Part shown: piece after piece, positions 1 through 8,258 of the stretch
Layout of the letters: the number at the start of each line of letters is the position of its first letter
Position numbering within the stretch: the first letter of the stretch is position 1
Assembly (NCBI RefSeq): GCF_030811555.1
Contig: NZ_JAUSQZ010000001.1
Location: forward strand, 6,259,241 to 6,323,240
Length of the DNA: 64,000 nucleotides
Source of the DNA: Kineosporia succinea
Lineage (GTDB): Bacteria; Actinomycetota; Actinomycetes; Actinomycetales; Kineosporiaceae
Reading direction: 5' to 3'
Program-made: the position numbers and the translations under genes
Notes under the pieces: generated by a model
The model's database searches: none
Told to the model about the DNA's origin: nothing
Seen by the model: the letters and a program-made list of their open reading frames with translations, nothing else

Positions 1-414
1 CAGCACCACGCGGTGGTCGCCGGCGGGCATCTCGCCGTAGACCGAGCAGTCGAGCCAGAGCGAGGCGCCGGAGAAGAGCACCGCACCGTCTTCGGTGAGG
101 GTGAGAACGTCGTCCTGGAAACGGGTCTCGGCGTCGGCCCCGGCCAGGCGGCGGCACAGGCCCGCCTGGTCGGCGCCCAGCAGTGAGATGCCGATGCGGG
201 GGCTGCGCCGCAGCAGCGGCCAGGTGCGGGACTCGTTGCGGGCGCTGAACAGCACCAGCGGCGGGTCGAGCGAGACCCCGACGGCGAACGAGGAGGCGAC
301 CATGGCGACCGGGCCGGCGTCGCCGCGGGCGGCCAGGGCCACGACGCCGGAAGGGTAACGGGCGAACGCCTTCCGGATGAGGGAGGTGTCACGGTTGTGG
401 GCGGCGAGGGTCAT
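1..414 (-). CDS. Flavin reductase-like domain protein (3' end outside window)
   Basis: The first 138 residues of a flavin reductase-like (HpaC/NtaB-type) FMN-binding protein are present; the gene runs off the left edge. Recognisable family features are the start RKAFARYPSGVVALAA, the segment VASSFAVGVSLDPPLVLFS that packs on FMN, and the later GISLLGADQ and DCSVYGEMPAGDH stretches. Such proteins reduce FMN or FAD with NAD(P)H and pass the reduced flavin to a partner monooxygenase. The ATG overlaps the stop of the upstream paaX-like gene (ATGA), so it is the last visible gene of the tdo-kynU operon. Its partner oxygenase is not obvious here; it may lie beyond the window. Confidence 0.85.
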   Translation of the reverse strand, partial: MTLAAHNRDTSLIRKAFARYPSGVVALAARGDAGPVAMVASSFAVGVSLDPPLVLFSARNESRTWPLLRRSPRIGISLLGADQAGLCRRLAGADAETRFQDDVLTLTEDGAVLFSGASLWLDCSVYGEMPAGDHRVVL

Positions 415-1271
415 GCCGGTGCCTCCAGGGGTTGCGGGGCGGCGACGACCTCGTCGACGAACGTCTGGGCGACCGGCCGGATGCGGTCGCGCAGGTCGTG
501 GAAGATCGGCACGCTGCGCCGGCCGGGCCAGTCCTCGGGCAGCAGGTCCAGGGCCAGGCCGGGGTCGAGGTAGGGGATGGTGCGCCAGTCGTCCAGGCCC
601 CGCACCCAGGCCGAGAACGCCCGGCGCGGATCGGGATCCGGGCCGAGGGCGCGGACCTCGTCCTCGTGGGCGGCCAGGAAGTCGTTGTGCAGGGCCCGCA
701 CGGCCTCGAGGTCCCACCAGCCGGCCACGGCCTCGCGGGGGCTGCGGGGCCCGCGCACCTCGTCGGACAGGAACAGCGTGGCGTTGCGGCTCAGGCCCAG
801 GTCGGTGAGCACCTCCTCGACCTCGTCGGTGAGGTAGGCCGGGCAGATCCAGAGCGCGGCCGAGACCGATCCGCAGCCGATCCAGGTGAGACGACGGCGC
901 AGCTGGTGGCGCAGGTCGCGCTTCTCCTCCGGCACCGACCAGGAGATCAGGCACCAGCGCCCGTCGCGGTCCATGGTGCGGGGGCTGTAGATGCGCCTGT
1001 CGCCACGCTCGAGCATCGGCACGGCGGCCTCGGTGAGCCGGTAACCGGGCACGCCGTGGCGGTTCTCGGCCTCCAGCAGTCCCTTGGCCTTGACCCGGGT
1101 CAGCGCGGTGCGGGTGCGGGTGACCGGGACGTCGACGGCCTCCATCAGCTCGACCAGGTCGGCCACGGCGATCCAGCCGCCCAGGCGCCGCAGCGACGTC
1201 CCGACGACCGAGCGCAGCAGGGAGGTGGCGCTGCCGGGGGCCGACTCGAAGTCGTCGAGAACCGGCTTCAC
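411..1271 (-). CDS. PaaX-family transcriptional regulator (kynurenine operon)
   Basis: A 286-residue PaaX-type repressor. Residues about 15-80 form the winged-helix PaaX N-terminal domain (LRRLGGWIAVADLVELM, then VPGYRLTEAA), followed by the PaaX central and C-terminal domains (RWCLISWSVPEEKRDLRHQL, LTWIGCGS, AGWWDLEA, DDWRTIPYLDPGLALDLLPE). The GTG start overlaps the kynU stop, indicating translational coupling. PaaX proteins usually repress aryl-CoA catabolic operons and are released by the CoA thioester. Inference: it senses anthraniloyl-CoA and controls this operon. It is a distant paralogue of the regulator at 9256-10086. Confidence 0.88.
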   Translation of the reverse strand: MKPVLDDFESAPGSATSLLRSVVGTSLRRLGGWIAVADLVELMEAVDVPVTRTRTALTRVKAKGLLEAENRHGVPGYRLTEAAVPMLERGDRRIYSPRTMDRDGRWCLISWSVPEEKRDLRHQLRRRLTWIGCGSVSAALWICPAYLTDEVEEVLTDLGLSRNATLFLSDEVRGPRSPREAVAGWWDLEAVRALHNDFLAAHEDEVRALGPDPDPRRAFSAWVRGLDDWRTIPYLDPGLALDLLPEDWPGRRSVPIFHDLRDRIRPVAQTFVDEVVAAPQPLEAPA

Positions 1272-2632
1272 CGCCGGGCTCCCAGCATCTCGGCGACCAC
1301 CAGCAGGGCCCGGGCGACCTCGGTGAAGCTGGTGCTCAGCGGCGACAGTCCCACCCGCATGCCCTGCGGCGGGCGGAAGTCGGGGATGACGCCGCGCTCC
1401 CAGAGCCGGGGCACCAGCTCGCGGAAGGCCGGGTGCGAGAGCATGACGTGCCCGCCGCGGCGCTCCGGTTCGCGGGGGCCGGTGACCTCGACGCCGTGGC
1501 GGGTCAGCAGGGTCTCCGCCAGCTCGAGCACGTACGCGGTGAGGGCGAGCGACTTGGTGCGCACCGCGTCCAGCCCGGCTTCTTCGATGAGCTCGAGCAT
1601 GTCGCGCATGGCCAGCATGCCGACCACCGGCGGGGTGCCGCTGATGAACCGGCGCATGCCCTCGCCCGGGGTGTAGCCGGGGCCCATCGTGAACGGCTCG
1701 GCGTGGCCCATCCAGCCCTGGATCGGCTGGCGCAGCTCGCTCTGCAGGCGCTGGGCGACGTAACCGAAGGCGGGGGAGCCCGGCCCGCCGTTGAGGTACT
1801 TGTAGGTGCAGCCGACCGCGAGATCGACGTCCCAGGCGTCCAGTTCGACGGGCACGACCCCGGCCGAGTGGCACAGGTCCCACAGCACGAGAGCGCCGTG
1901 TCGATGAGCGATCGCGGTGATGGCGGGAGCGTCGGCCAGGTAGCCCGACTTGAACGCGACGTGGCTGAGCACGACCAGCGCGGTGTCGGGCCCGGTGACC
2001 GCCGCGACCTGCTCGGCGGTGACGCCGGCCAGCGGGTCGGGGTCGATCCAGACCAGACGGGTGCCGGTCTCGGCGGCGATGCCTTCGAGGACGTAGCGGT
2101 CGGTGGGGAAGTTCTCGCTGTCGATGACGATCTCGGTGCGCCCGGGGCGGGCGGTGACGGCGGCGCGGGCCAGCTTGTAGAGCATGACGGTGGTGGAGTC
2201 GGCGACCACGGTCTGGCCGGGGGCCGCGCCCAGGGTGAGGCGGCCGAGGGTGTCGCCGAGGGTGGTGGGCGAGTCCATCCATCCCTCGTCCCAGCCCCGG
2301 ATGAGGCGCGGGGCCCACACGTCGTCGACGAACCGGGCCAGCCGCTCGCGGGTGGCCAGCAGCGGCCGGCCCAGGGAATTGCCGTCGAGGTAGGCCACGA
2401 ACTCGGCGTCGCCGGGCACGAACCGGTCGCGCAGCGCGGCCAGCGGGTCGCGGGCGTCGAGTTCGGCGGCGCGGGCGAGAATGCCGTCGATGGTGGACGT
2501 GTCGGTCTCCTCGCGGGGTCGGGTCGCCCCGGTCCGGCCCGGGTCCGGGGACGGGCCGGCCGAGGCGGTGGGGTCGGTGGGGTGGGCCGGATCGGTGGGG
2601 TCGGTGGAGGTGGTCGTCGGGGGAGTGGTCAT
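1268..2632 (-). CDS. kynU: Kynureninase
   Basis: A 454-residue PLP-dependent kynureninase (aspartate aminotransferase fold), which splits L-kynurenine into anthranilate and alanine. Diagnostic stretches are FVAYLDGNSLGRPL near the N-terminus, WDLCHSAG with the PLP-contacting Asp, and CTYKYLNGGPGSPAF, which contains the Schiff-base lysine. The start ATG was preferred over an upstream one because GGAGG lies about 8 nt before it and it overlaps the stop of the preceding gene (ATGA). The first 50 residues are a Thr/Pro/Asp-rich extension not typical of the family. With the dioxygenase two genes upstream it defines the anthranilate branch of tryptophan degradation; no kynurenine 3-monooxygenase was seen. 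Confidence 0.95.
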   Translation of the reverse strand: MTTPPTTTSTDPTDPAHPTDPTASAGPSPDPGRTGATRPREETDTSTIDGILARAAELDARDPLAALRDRFVPGDAEFVAYLDGNSLGRPLLATRERLARFVDDVWAPRLIRGWDEGWMDSPTTLGDTLGRLTLGAAPGQTVVADSTTVMLYKLARAAVTARPGRTEIVIDSENFPTDRYVLEGIAAETGTRLVWIDPDPLAGVTAEQVAAVTGPDTALVVLSHVAFKSGYLADAPAITAIAHRHGALVLWDLCHSAGVVPVELDAWDVDLAVGCTYKYLNGGPGSPAFGYVAQRLQSELRQPIQGWMGHAEPFTMGPGYTPGEGMRRFISGTPPVVGMLAMRDMLELIEEAGLDAVRTKSLALTAYVLELAETLLTRHGVEVTGPREPERRGGHVMLSHPAFRELVPRLWERGVIPDFRPPQGMRVGLSPLSTSFTEVARALLVVAEMLGARR

Positions 2633-3495
2633 CGGGGCAGCACCTCCGCGGGGGCGACGGTGAGGCGTCGCGCGGTCGAGAACCAGACGGCACACTCGTG
2701 CGCGGTGTGCGGCCGGGGCAGGTCGTGGTGCAGCAGGCGGTCGGGGCGGGGGCCAGGGCCCCCGGTGAGCGCGGTCAGCAGGGCCTCGCCCTCCAGGCCG
2801 GCCTCGCCCAGGGCGAGGATCTCGGCCTCGTTGACGCCGACCGGGGTGGGGCCGTTGCCCATGTCGGTGCCGTAGCGCAGGCGGCCCCCGGCGGCCACGA
2901 AGCGGCGCGCGTTGCCGAGGGCCACCTTCCGGGCCGGGGGCTCGTGGATCGTGAAGGTGCTGATCCAGGTCATCCGGGCGGCCATCGCGGTGACCGTGGC
3001 GTCGTCGAGCGTCTCGGTCCAGGGGGTGTGCACGAGCACGTCGGCACCGGCCTCGAACGCGGCGACCGCCTGGCCCTCGCCCTCGGCGTGCGCGCTGACG
3101 CCCAGCCCGGCGGCGTGCGCGGCCTGGACCAGGGTGTGCAGGAGGTGCTCGGACAGGCGTGGGCCGCCGGTGTGGAGGGTGACCTTGAGCGTGCAGGCCC
3201 CGGCGGCGATCGCGTCGGCGACCGCGGTGAGGGCGTCGCCGGCGTCGGTGATCTCGCGCACGGACGCGTCGGGGGCCCAGGTGCGTCCCTTCGGGTAGCC
3301 GCCGGGCGCGGTGTGGAACGGCCCGGCCGTCTCGACCCGCACCGCGGGGTGCAGGTCGGCCGCCCAGCCGGCCCGGGCGCCCGGGACCCAGCCCAGGTCG
3401 TGCACCTCGACCACCGCGGAGGTGGCCAGGAGAGCGTGGTCGACGAGCCCGAGGTGCACGTGGGCGTCGACGATGCCCGGCAGCGTGGTGGGCAC
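2629..3495 (-). CDS. Metal-dependent amidohydrolase, possible N-formylkynurenine formamidase
   Basis: A 288-residue amidohydrolase-superfamily protein. The HxH metal motif is VDAHVHLG near residues 12-14, and later family residues are HAEGEG, VLVHTPW and the Asp of LRYGTDMGNG. It sits between tryptophan dioxygenase (2 bp gap) and kynureninase (ATGA overlap), exactly where a formamidase is needed to convert N-formylkynurenine to kynurenine. It shows neither the KynB cyclase-type nor the alpha/beta-hydrolase AFMID sequence features. The formamidase role is inferred from position; the family assignment comes from the motifs. At 288 residues it is shorter than most amidohydrolases (380-450). Confidence 0.8.
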   Translation of the reverse strand: MPTTLPGIVDAHVHLGLVDHALLATSAVVEVHDLGWVPGARAGWAADLHPAVRVETAGPFHTAPGGYPKGRTWAPDASVREITDAGDALTAVADAIAAGACTLKVTLHTGGPRLSEHLLHTLVQAAHAAGLGVSAHAEGEGQAVAAFEAGADVLVHTPWTETLDDATVTAMAARMTWISTFTIHEPPARKVALGNARRFVAAGGRLRYGTDMGNGPTPVGVNEAEILALGEAGLEGEALLTALTGGPGPRPDRLLHHDLPRPHTAHECAVWFSTARRLTVAPAEVLPR

Positions 3496-3497
3496 CG

Positions 3498-4352
3498 TCA
3501 GACCCCGATCATGGTGCGGACGGTGTACAGCTCCGGGAAGAACGTCAGTTCCAGCGCCTTGCGCAGGAACGGCACGCCGCTCGAGCCGCCGGTGCCGGTC
3601 TTGAACCCGATGATGCGCTGCACCGTGGACATGTGCCGGAAACGCCAGTTCTGGAAGGCGTCCTCGATGTCGACGAGGTCCTCACAGGCCTCGTACAGGT
3701 CCCAGTCGGTGTCGCCGTTCTCGTAGATGCGGCGCACGACCGGCACCAGGTCGGGATTCTCGACCCAGGCCCGGCGCACGTCGCGCTGCAGCACGGTCTC
3801 GGGCACGGCGTAGCCGCGGCGGGCCAGCAGCCGCAGGAAACTGTCGTAGACCGTGGGTTCGTCCAGCAGCCGGGTGAGCATCTCGTGCACCGCCGGGCGG
3901 GGCGCGAAGACCTCGAGCATGCGCTCGTTCTTGTTGCCGAGCAGGAACTCCACGGCGCGGTACTGGTATGACTGGAAACCCGAGCTGGGGCCGAGGATCT
4001 TGCGGAACCCGGCGTACTCGCTCGGGGTCAGCGTGGCCAGCACCGACCACTGCTCGGTCATCGTGGACTGGATGTGCTTGACCCGGGCCAGGCGCTTGAG
4101 GGCCACCGGCAGTCGGTCGGCGTCCATCAGGTCCCGCGCCGAGAGCAGTTCGTGGATGATCAGTTTCAGCCACAGCTCGGTGGTCTGGTGCTGCACGATG
4201 AACAGCAGCTCGTCGTGGTGCTCGGGCGAGCTGAGCGGGCGCTGGGCCCCCAGCACATCGTCCAGGCGCAGGTAGGTCGCGTAGTCCATGACCTCGTGAA
4301 AGTCGGTCAGGACGCCGCTTTCGAGCTGGCGCTCGCCGTTCTCGACACTCAC
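3498..4352 (-). CDS. kynA: Tryptophan 2,3-dioxygenase
   Basis: A 284-residue haem enzyme that oxidises L-tryptophan to N-formylkynurenine. Signatures include the substrate-contacting ELLFIVQHQTTELWLKL, then FGFQSYQYR-like FQSYQYRAVEFLLGNK, and the distal-end RFRHMSTVQRIIGFKTG, which carries the axial haem histidine and the family's GTGGSSG loop. The GTG start at 4352 was chosen because GGAGG stands 6-7 nt upstream; the open frame extends further but that extension would run across the promoter. First gene of the tdo / amidohydrolase / kynU / paaX / flavin reductase operon. Confidence 0.95.
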   Translation of the reverse strand: MSVENGERQLESGVLTDFHEVMDYATYLRLDDVLGAQRPLSSPEHHDELLFIVQHQTTELWLKLIIHELLSARDLMDADRLPVALKRLARVKHIQSTMTEQWSVLATLTPSEYAGFRKILGPSSGFQSYQYRAVEFLLGNKNERMLEVFAPRPAVHEMLTRLLDEPTVYDSFLRLLARRGYAVPETVLQRDVRRAWVENPDLVPVVRRIYENGDTDWDLYEACEDLVDIEDAFQNWRFRHMSTVQRIIGFKTGTGGSSGVPFLRKALELTFFPELYTVRTMIGV

Positions 4353-4383
4353 TGCGGACCTCCGGGGTCTCGGTGGTGTCACG

Positions 4384-4411
4384 AGCGTAACGCCTGGCTG
4401 ACGGCCGTCAA
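4384..4411 (-). promoter_or_regulatory. Candidate promoter of the tryptophan dioxygenase operon with overlapping palindrome
   Basis: On the minus strand TTGACG (4411-4406) and TACGCT (4389-4384) are 16 bp apart, a fair match to a housekeeping sigma promoter, about 35 nt before the dioxygenase start. A perfect 12-bp palindrome, TGACGGCCGTCA (4399-4410), covers the -35 element and is well placed as a repressor operator. A looser GAAAT...ATTTC dyad lies upstream at 4418-4438. Confidence 0.5.
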
Positions 4412-4483
4412 GATGGTGAAATGTAAACTCGGAATTTCGGGGCCGGACCTTCGCCTCCTGAGCACAGGGCTGTCGGCGAGCGG

Positions 4484-4900
4484 TCATTCCCCTCGCGGCG
4501 GGAGGAGTTTCGCGGCCCAGGCGGGTGGCCAGGGCCGCGCCCCGGCCCCGCGCCCGGGCACGTGCGCCACGATCACCCGCCCGGCCGCCGCGCGCAGGCG
4601 GGCCGGGCCCTCGCCCCACACCTCGAACCGGTACGAAAGCGACGACCGGCCGAGGCGTTCCACCCACAGGCTCGTGGTGACCTCCTGGTCGAACCACAGC
4701 GGGCTCTCGTAGTCGACCTCCTGGCGCACCCGCGGCGCGGCCGGCCAGTAACCGTCCAGGCCCAGCTCGCGGATCAGCTCGGCCTCCGCGCCCTCCACGA
4801 GCCGCAGGATCACCGAGTTGTGGTGGTGCCCGCTCGCGTCCGTGTCCACCCAGGCGATCCGCGCGGTGACCCGCACACCCACGTCCCGTTCGTCGTCCAT
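4484..4900 (-). CDS. Acyl-CoA thioesterase, 4-hydroxybenzoyl-CoA thioesterase family
   Basis: A 138-residue hotdog-fold protein. The motif WVDTDASGHHHNS (about residues 17-29) is the 4HBT-type signature with the catalytic Asp followed by G-H-x-x-N. The following helix (VEGAEAELIRELGL) and the strands PRVRQEVDYESPLWFDQEV also fit. It would hydrolyse an aryl- or acyl-CoA, and the location between the anthraniloyl-CoA oxidase and tryptophan dioxygenase genes suggests release of a pathway CoA ester or clearance of dead-end thioesters. A strong terminator separates it from the upstream operon by only about 25 nt, so it is probably read through at reduced level or has its own promoter. Confidence 0.85.
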   Translation of the reverse strand: MDDERDVGVRVTARIAWVDTDASGHHHNSVILRLVEGAEAELIRELGLDGYWPAAPRVRQEVDYESPLWFDQEVTTSLWVERLGRSSLSYRFEVWGEGPARLRAAAGRVIVAHVPGRGAGARPWPPAWAAKLLPPRGE

Positions 4901-4924
4901 CCACCTGCTCCTCGCCGGTCATGA

Positions 4925-4965
4925 CAAAAAGCCCGTGACCACGCGCGGAACGCGTGATCACGGGC
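4925..4965 (-). terminator. Rho-independent terminator after the anthraniloyl-CoA oxidase operon
   Basis: Arms 4931-4945 and 4951-4965 pair over 15 bp with a single mismatch and a 5-nt loop, and on the minus strand the hairpin is followed directly by TTTTT. It begins 10 nt after the stop of the monooxygenase/reductase gene. Confidence 0.8.
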
Positions 4966-4974
4966 GGGTGACGG

Positions 4975-7350
4975 CTATCGGCCGGCCAGCACGTCCTGGC
5001 CGGCAGGGAGCGGGCGCCAGCGCACGTGGGTCCGGTCGCCCGGCCCGTCCGCGCGCAGCAGCGACAGCCGTGGGCGCACCGCGTCCGTGCGCGCCGAGGG
5101 GGGCTTGCGCCGCCCGGCCGCGAACGGCAGCGGCCAGGGCGCCCCCGGACCCCGGTACTCCTGCTCGGCGGCCGCGTGCAGCGTCCACTGCGGGTCGTAC
5201 AGGTGAGTGCGGCCCAGGGCGCACAGGTCGGCGCGCCCGGCCAGCAGGATCGAGTTCACGTCGTCGTACGAGGAGATCGCGCCCACCGCGATCACGGCCA
5301 CGCCGTCACCCAGCTCGTGGCGGATCCGGTCGGCGAGCGGTGTCTGGTACGAACGCCCGTAGGCCGGCCGCTCCTCCTTGGCCACCTGACCCGACGACAC
5401 GTCGATCCCGTCGGCCCCGTGCTCCGCGAACGCCCGGGCGATCGCCACGGCGTCGTCGATCGTGGTGCCGCCCGGCACCCAGTCGGTCGCGGACAGCCGC
5501 ACCAGCAGCGCCCGCCCGGCCGGCCACACCGCGCGCACCGCGTCGAAGACCTCCAGCGGGAACCGCAGCCGGTTCTCGAGGCTGCCGCCGTAGGCGTCGG
5601 TGCGCCGGTTGGCCAGCGGCGACAGGAACGACGAGAGCAGGTAGCCGTGCGCGCAGTGCACCTCGAGCACGTCGAACCCGGCGCTCGCGGCCCGGCGCGC
5701 CGCCGCCACGAAATCGTCGCGCACCGCGTCCATCTCCGCCCGCGTGATCTCCCGCGGCACGGCCGAGCCCGGCCCGTACGGCACGGCCGAGGGCCCCACC
5801 ACGTCCCAGCCGCCGTCGGTCAGCGGCTCGTCGATGCCCTCCCACATCAGCCGGGTCGAGCCCTTGCGCCCGGAATGCCCCAGCTGCACGCCGATCTTCG
5901 CGCCCGGCGAGGTGTGGGCGAAGTCGACCACCCGCCGCCACGACTCCTCCTGCTCCGGCGACCACAACCCGGTGCAGCCCGGCGTGATCCGGCCCGCCGG
6001 GGACACGCAGACCATCTCGGTCATCACCAGCCCGGCCCCACCCAGCGCCTTCGAGCCCAGGTGCACCAGGTGGAAGTCGCCGGGCACCCCGTCGGTGGCC
6101 GAGTACATGTCCATCGCCGAGACCAGCACCCGGTTGCGCAGCGGCACCGGGCCCAGTGCGAACGGCTGGAACATGGCCGGGGTCAGCGGGTCCGCCGCGC
6201 AACCGGCCGCGAACCGCTCCTGCACCTTCGCCGCGAACGCCGCGTCGCGCGTGCGCAGGTTGTCGAAGGTGATCCGCCGCGAACGGGTCAGGAGATTGAA
6301 ACCGAACTGCACCGGGTCCTGCCCGGCGTACACGCCGATGTTCTCGAACCACTCCAGCGACGCCTGCGCCGCCCGCTGCGTCGACTCCACCACCGGCCGC
6401 CGCTCGGCCTCGTACGCCGCGAGCGCCGCGGCCGTGGTGGGCTGCTCGTGCAGGCAGGCGACCAGGGCCAGCGCGTCCTCCATGGCCAGCTTGGTGCCCG
6501 AGCCGATCGAGAAGTGCGCGGTGTGGGCCGCGTCGCCCAGCAGCACCACGTTGCCGGTGCTCCAGCGCTCGCAGCGCACGGTGGTGAAGTTCAGCCACTT
6601 CGAGTTGTTCGCCAGCAGCTGGTGCCCGTCCAGTGCGTCGGCGAAGATCTCCTCCACCCGGGTGATGGCGGCGGTGTCGGACTCCCCGGGTGCGAACGAG
6701 CCCTCGGTGAAACCGGCCCGTTCCCAGACGTCTTCGTGCATCTCGACGATGAACGTGGAACCGCTGTCGCCGAACGGGTACCCGTGCACCTGCATCGTGC
6801 CCCACTCGGTGGTGCGCACGAAGAACTGGAACGCCTCGAACACCCGGTCGGTGGCCAGCCACATGTACTTGTTGCGCCGCACGTCCAGGTCCGGCCCGAA
6901 GTCCTGCGCGTAGCGGGCCCGCACGGCCGAGTTCAGCCCGTCCGAGGCCACCACCAGGTCGTACCCGGCGCGCAGCTCGTCCACGTCGGGCGCGGGGGAG
7001 CGGTAGTGCACCCGCACGCCGAGTTCCTCGCAGCGGCGCTGCAGCAGTTCCAGCAGCCGGTGCCGGCTCATCGCGGCGAAGCCCTGCCCGCCGACGGTGT
7101 GGCGTTCGCCGTCGAGGTGGATGTCGATGTCGCTCCAGCGCGCGAACGTGGCCTCCATGCTCGCGTAGAAGGCGGTGTCGGCGTTCTCGATGCCGCCCAG
7201 GGTCTCGTCGGAGAAGACCACCCCGAAGCCGAAGGTGTCGTCGGGGGCGTTGCGTTCCCACACGGTGATCTCGTGGGTGGGGTCGAGCCGGCGGGCCAGG
7301 GCGGCGAAGTACAGCCCGGCCGGGCCGCCCCCGACGACGGCGATCCTCAT
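4975..7350 (-). CDS. 2-aminobenzoyl-CoA (anthraniloyl-CoA) monooxygenase/reductase, two-domain fusion
   Basis: A 791-residue fusion. Residues 1-380 are a class A FAD monooxygenase (VVGGGPAGLYFAALARR dinucleotide fold, FGFGVVFSDETLGGIE, VLLGDAAHTAHFSIGSG). Residues about 400-770 are an Old Yellow Enzyme-type FMN reductase (FQPFALGPVPLRNRVLVSAM, VQLGHSGRKGST, HCAHGYLLSSFLSPLANRR, YGGSLENRLRFPLEVF). This arrangement is that of the anthraniloyl-CoA monooxygenase/reductase of the hybrid anthranilate pathway, which hydroxylates then reduces the ring without making catechol. Its ATG overlaps the thioesterase II stop. Nearby PaaK-like CoA ligase and PaaX regulators support the role. The last about 50 residues are Arg/Pro-rich and not family-typical. 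Confidence 0.92.
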   Translation of the reverse strand: MRIAVVGGGPAGLYFAALARRLDPTHEITVWERNAPDDTFGFGVVFSDETLGGIENADTAFYASMEATFARWSDIDIHLDGERHTVGGQGFAAMSRHRLLELLQRRCEELGVRVHYRSPAPDVDELRAGYDLVVASDGLNSAVRARYAQDFGPDLDVRRNKYMWLATDRVFEAFQFFVRTTEWGTMQVHGYPFGDSGSTFIVEMHEDVWERAGFTEGSFAPGESDTAAITRVEEIFADALDGHQLLANNSKWLNFTTVRCERWSTGNVVLLGDAAHTAHFSIGSGTKLAMEDALALVACLHEQPTTAAALAAYEAERRPVVESTQRAAQASLEWFENIGVYAGQDPVQFGFNLLTRSRRITFDNLRTRDAAFAAKVQERFAAGCAADPLTPAMFQPFALGPVPLRNRVLVSAMDMYSATDGVPGDFHLVHLGSKALGGAGLVMTEMVCVSPAGRITPGCTGLWSPEQEESWRRVVDFAHTSPGAKIGVQLGHSGRKGSTRLMWEGIDEPLTDGGWDVVGPSAVPYGPGSAVPREITRAEMDAVRDDFVAAARRAASAGFDVLEVHCAHGYLLSSFLSPLANRRTDAYGGSLENRLRFPLEVFDAVRAVWPAGRALLVRLSATDWVPGGTTIDDAVAIARAFAEHGADGIDVSSGQVAKEERPAYGRSYQTPLADRIRHELGDGVAVIAVGAISSYDDVNSILLAGRADLCALGRTHLYDPQWTLHAAAEQEYRGPGAPWPLPFAAGRRKPPSARTDAVRPRLSLLRADGPGDRTHVRWRPLPAGQDVLAGR

Positions 7351-8258
7351 GACGGTTCCTCTTTCGTGGTGCTGGTCGCGGTGCTGCGGATCAGCCCCTC
7401 CTGGACCACGGTGGCCAGGAGGGTGCCGTCGCGGGTGAAGAAGCGACCCCGGGCCAGACCCCGCCCGCGCTGGGCGGACTGGGCGTCCTGGGCGTAGAGC
7501 AGCCAGTCGCCGAGCTCGGCCGGGCGGTGGAACCACATGGCGTGGTCGAGACTGGCGGTGACCAGGCCGGGATCGGCCCAGGCCAGACCGAGCACCCGCA
7601 GCACCGGCTCGAGAATGGTGTAGTCGCAGACGTAGGCCAGCGCGGCGGTGTCGCGCTGACCGGGGCTCAGGCCCGGCACCTCGGGCAGGGGCGCGAAGGG
7701 CCGCACCCACACCGCCTGCTGCGGCTCGCGGTCGCCGTCGACCTCGACGTAGACCGGGGAGGGCACGTGCCGCAGGTCGAAACCGCGCCCGTGCGACCAG
7801 TACTCCCGCGACGCCTCGGGGGCCCGGGGATGATCACGCAGGTACTCGGCGCTGCTGGGCAGGCTCTCGGGCCCGGGGAGGTCCGGGATCGCGGGGGTGT
7901 AGCCGCCGCCGGGTTCCCCGGTGCTGAACGAGGCCAGCGCCGTGTAGATCAGCTTGCCGTTCTGCGTGGCCCGCACCTGCCGCGTGGAGTACCCGCGCCC
8001 GTCGCGCAGCCGCTCGACCTCGTACCGCACCCCGGCGCCGATGTCGGCCGGGCGCAGGAAGTAGCTGTGCATCGAGTTCAGGGAGCGGTCGTCGCCGGCG
8101 GTGCGCATCGCGGCCGCGGCCGCCTGCGCGACCAGGTCGCCACCGTAGGCCTTGGGCCACGGGCAGGGCCCGGTGATGCCCTCGAAGGCGTCGGTGCCCA
8201 GGTGTTCCAGACTGAGGACGCCGGTGAGGACGTCGGTTCCCGGGGTCACGTCGGTCAC
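7347..8258 (-). CDS. Acyl-CoA thioesterase II
   Basis: A 303-residue TesB-type double-hotdog thioesterase. N-terminal hotdog: FEGITGPCPWPKAYGGDLVAQA and SLNSMHSYFLRPADIG; C-terminal hotdog: LAYVCDYTILEPVLRVLGL and SLDHAMWFHRPAELGDWLLY, the latter carrying the conserved LDHxxWFHRP motif. GTG at 8258 was chosen because it overlaps the upstream cupin stop (GTGA); the longer frame would run inside the cupin gene. Coupled downstream to the anthraniloyl-CoA oxidase, so it probably handles a CoA intermediate of that route rather than fatty acyl-CoA in general. Confidence 0.9.
   Translation of the reverse strand: MTDVTPGTDVLTGVLSLEHLGTDAFEGITGPCPWPKAYGGDLVAQAAAAAMRTAGDDRSLNSMHSYFLRPADIGAGVRYEVERLRDGRGYSTRQVRATQNGKLIYTALASFSTGEPGGGYTPAIPDLPGPESLPSSAEYLRDHPRAPEASREYWSHGRGFDLRHVPSPVYVEVDGDREPQQAVWVRPFAPLPEVPGLSPGQRDTAALAYVCDYTILEPVLRVLGLAWADPGLVTASLDHAMWFHRPAELGDWLLYAQDAQSAQRGRGLARGRFFTRDGTLLATVVQEGLIRSTATSTTKEEPS

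Noticed and set aside
411-2693. A 760-codon open frame spanning kynU and PaaX
   Set aside because: Only its last 286 residues resemble a protein (PaaX); the earlier part is Arg/Pro/His-rich antisense-type translation in the wrong frame of kynU, and a GTG at 1271 overlaps the kynU stop.
5026-7497. An 823-codon plus-strand frame opposite the anthraniloyl-CoA oxidase
   Set aside because: Composition is that of an antisense frame and the opposite strand has unmistakable FAD and OYE motifs.
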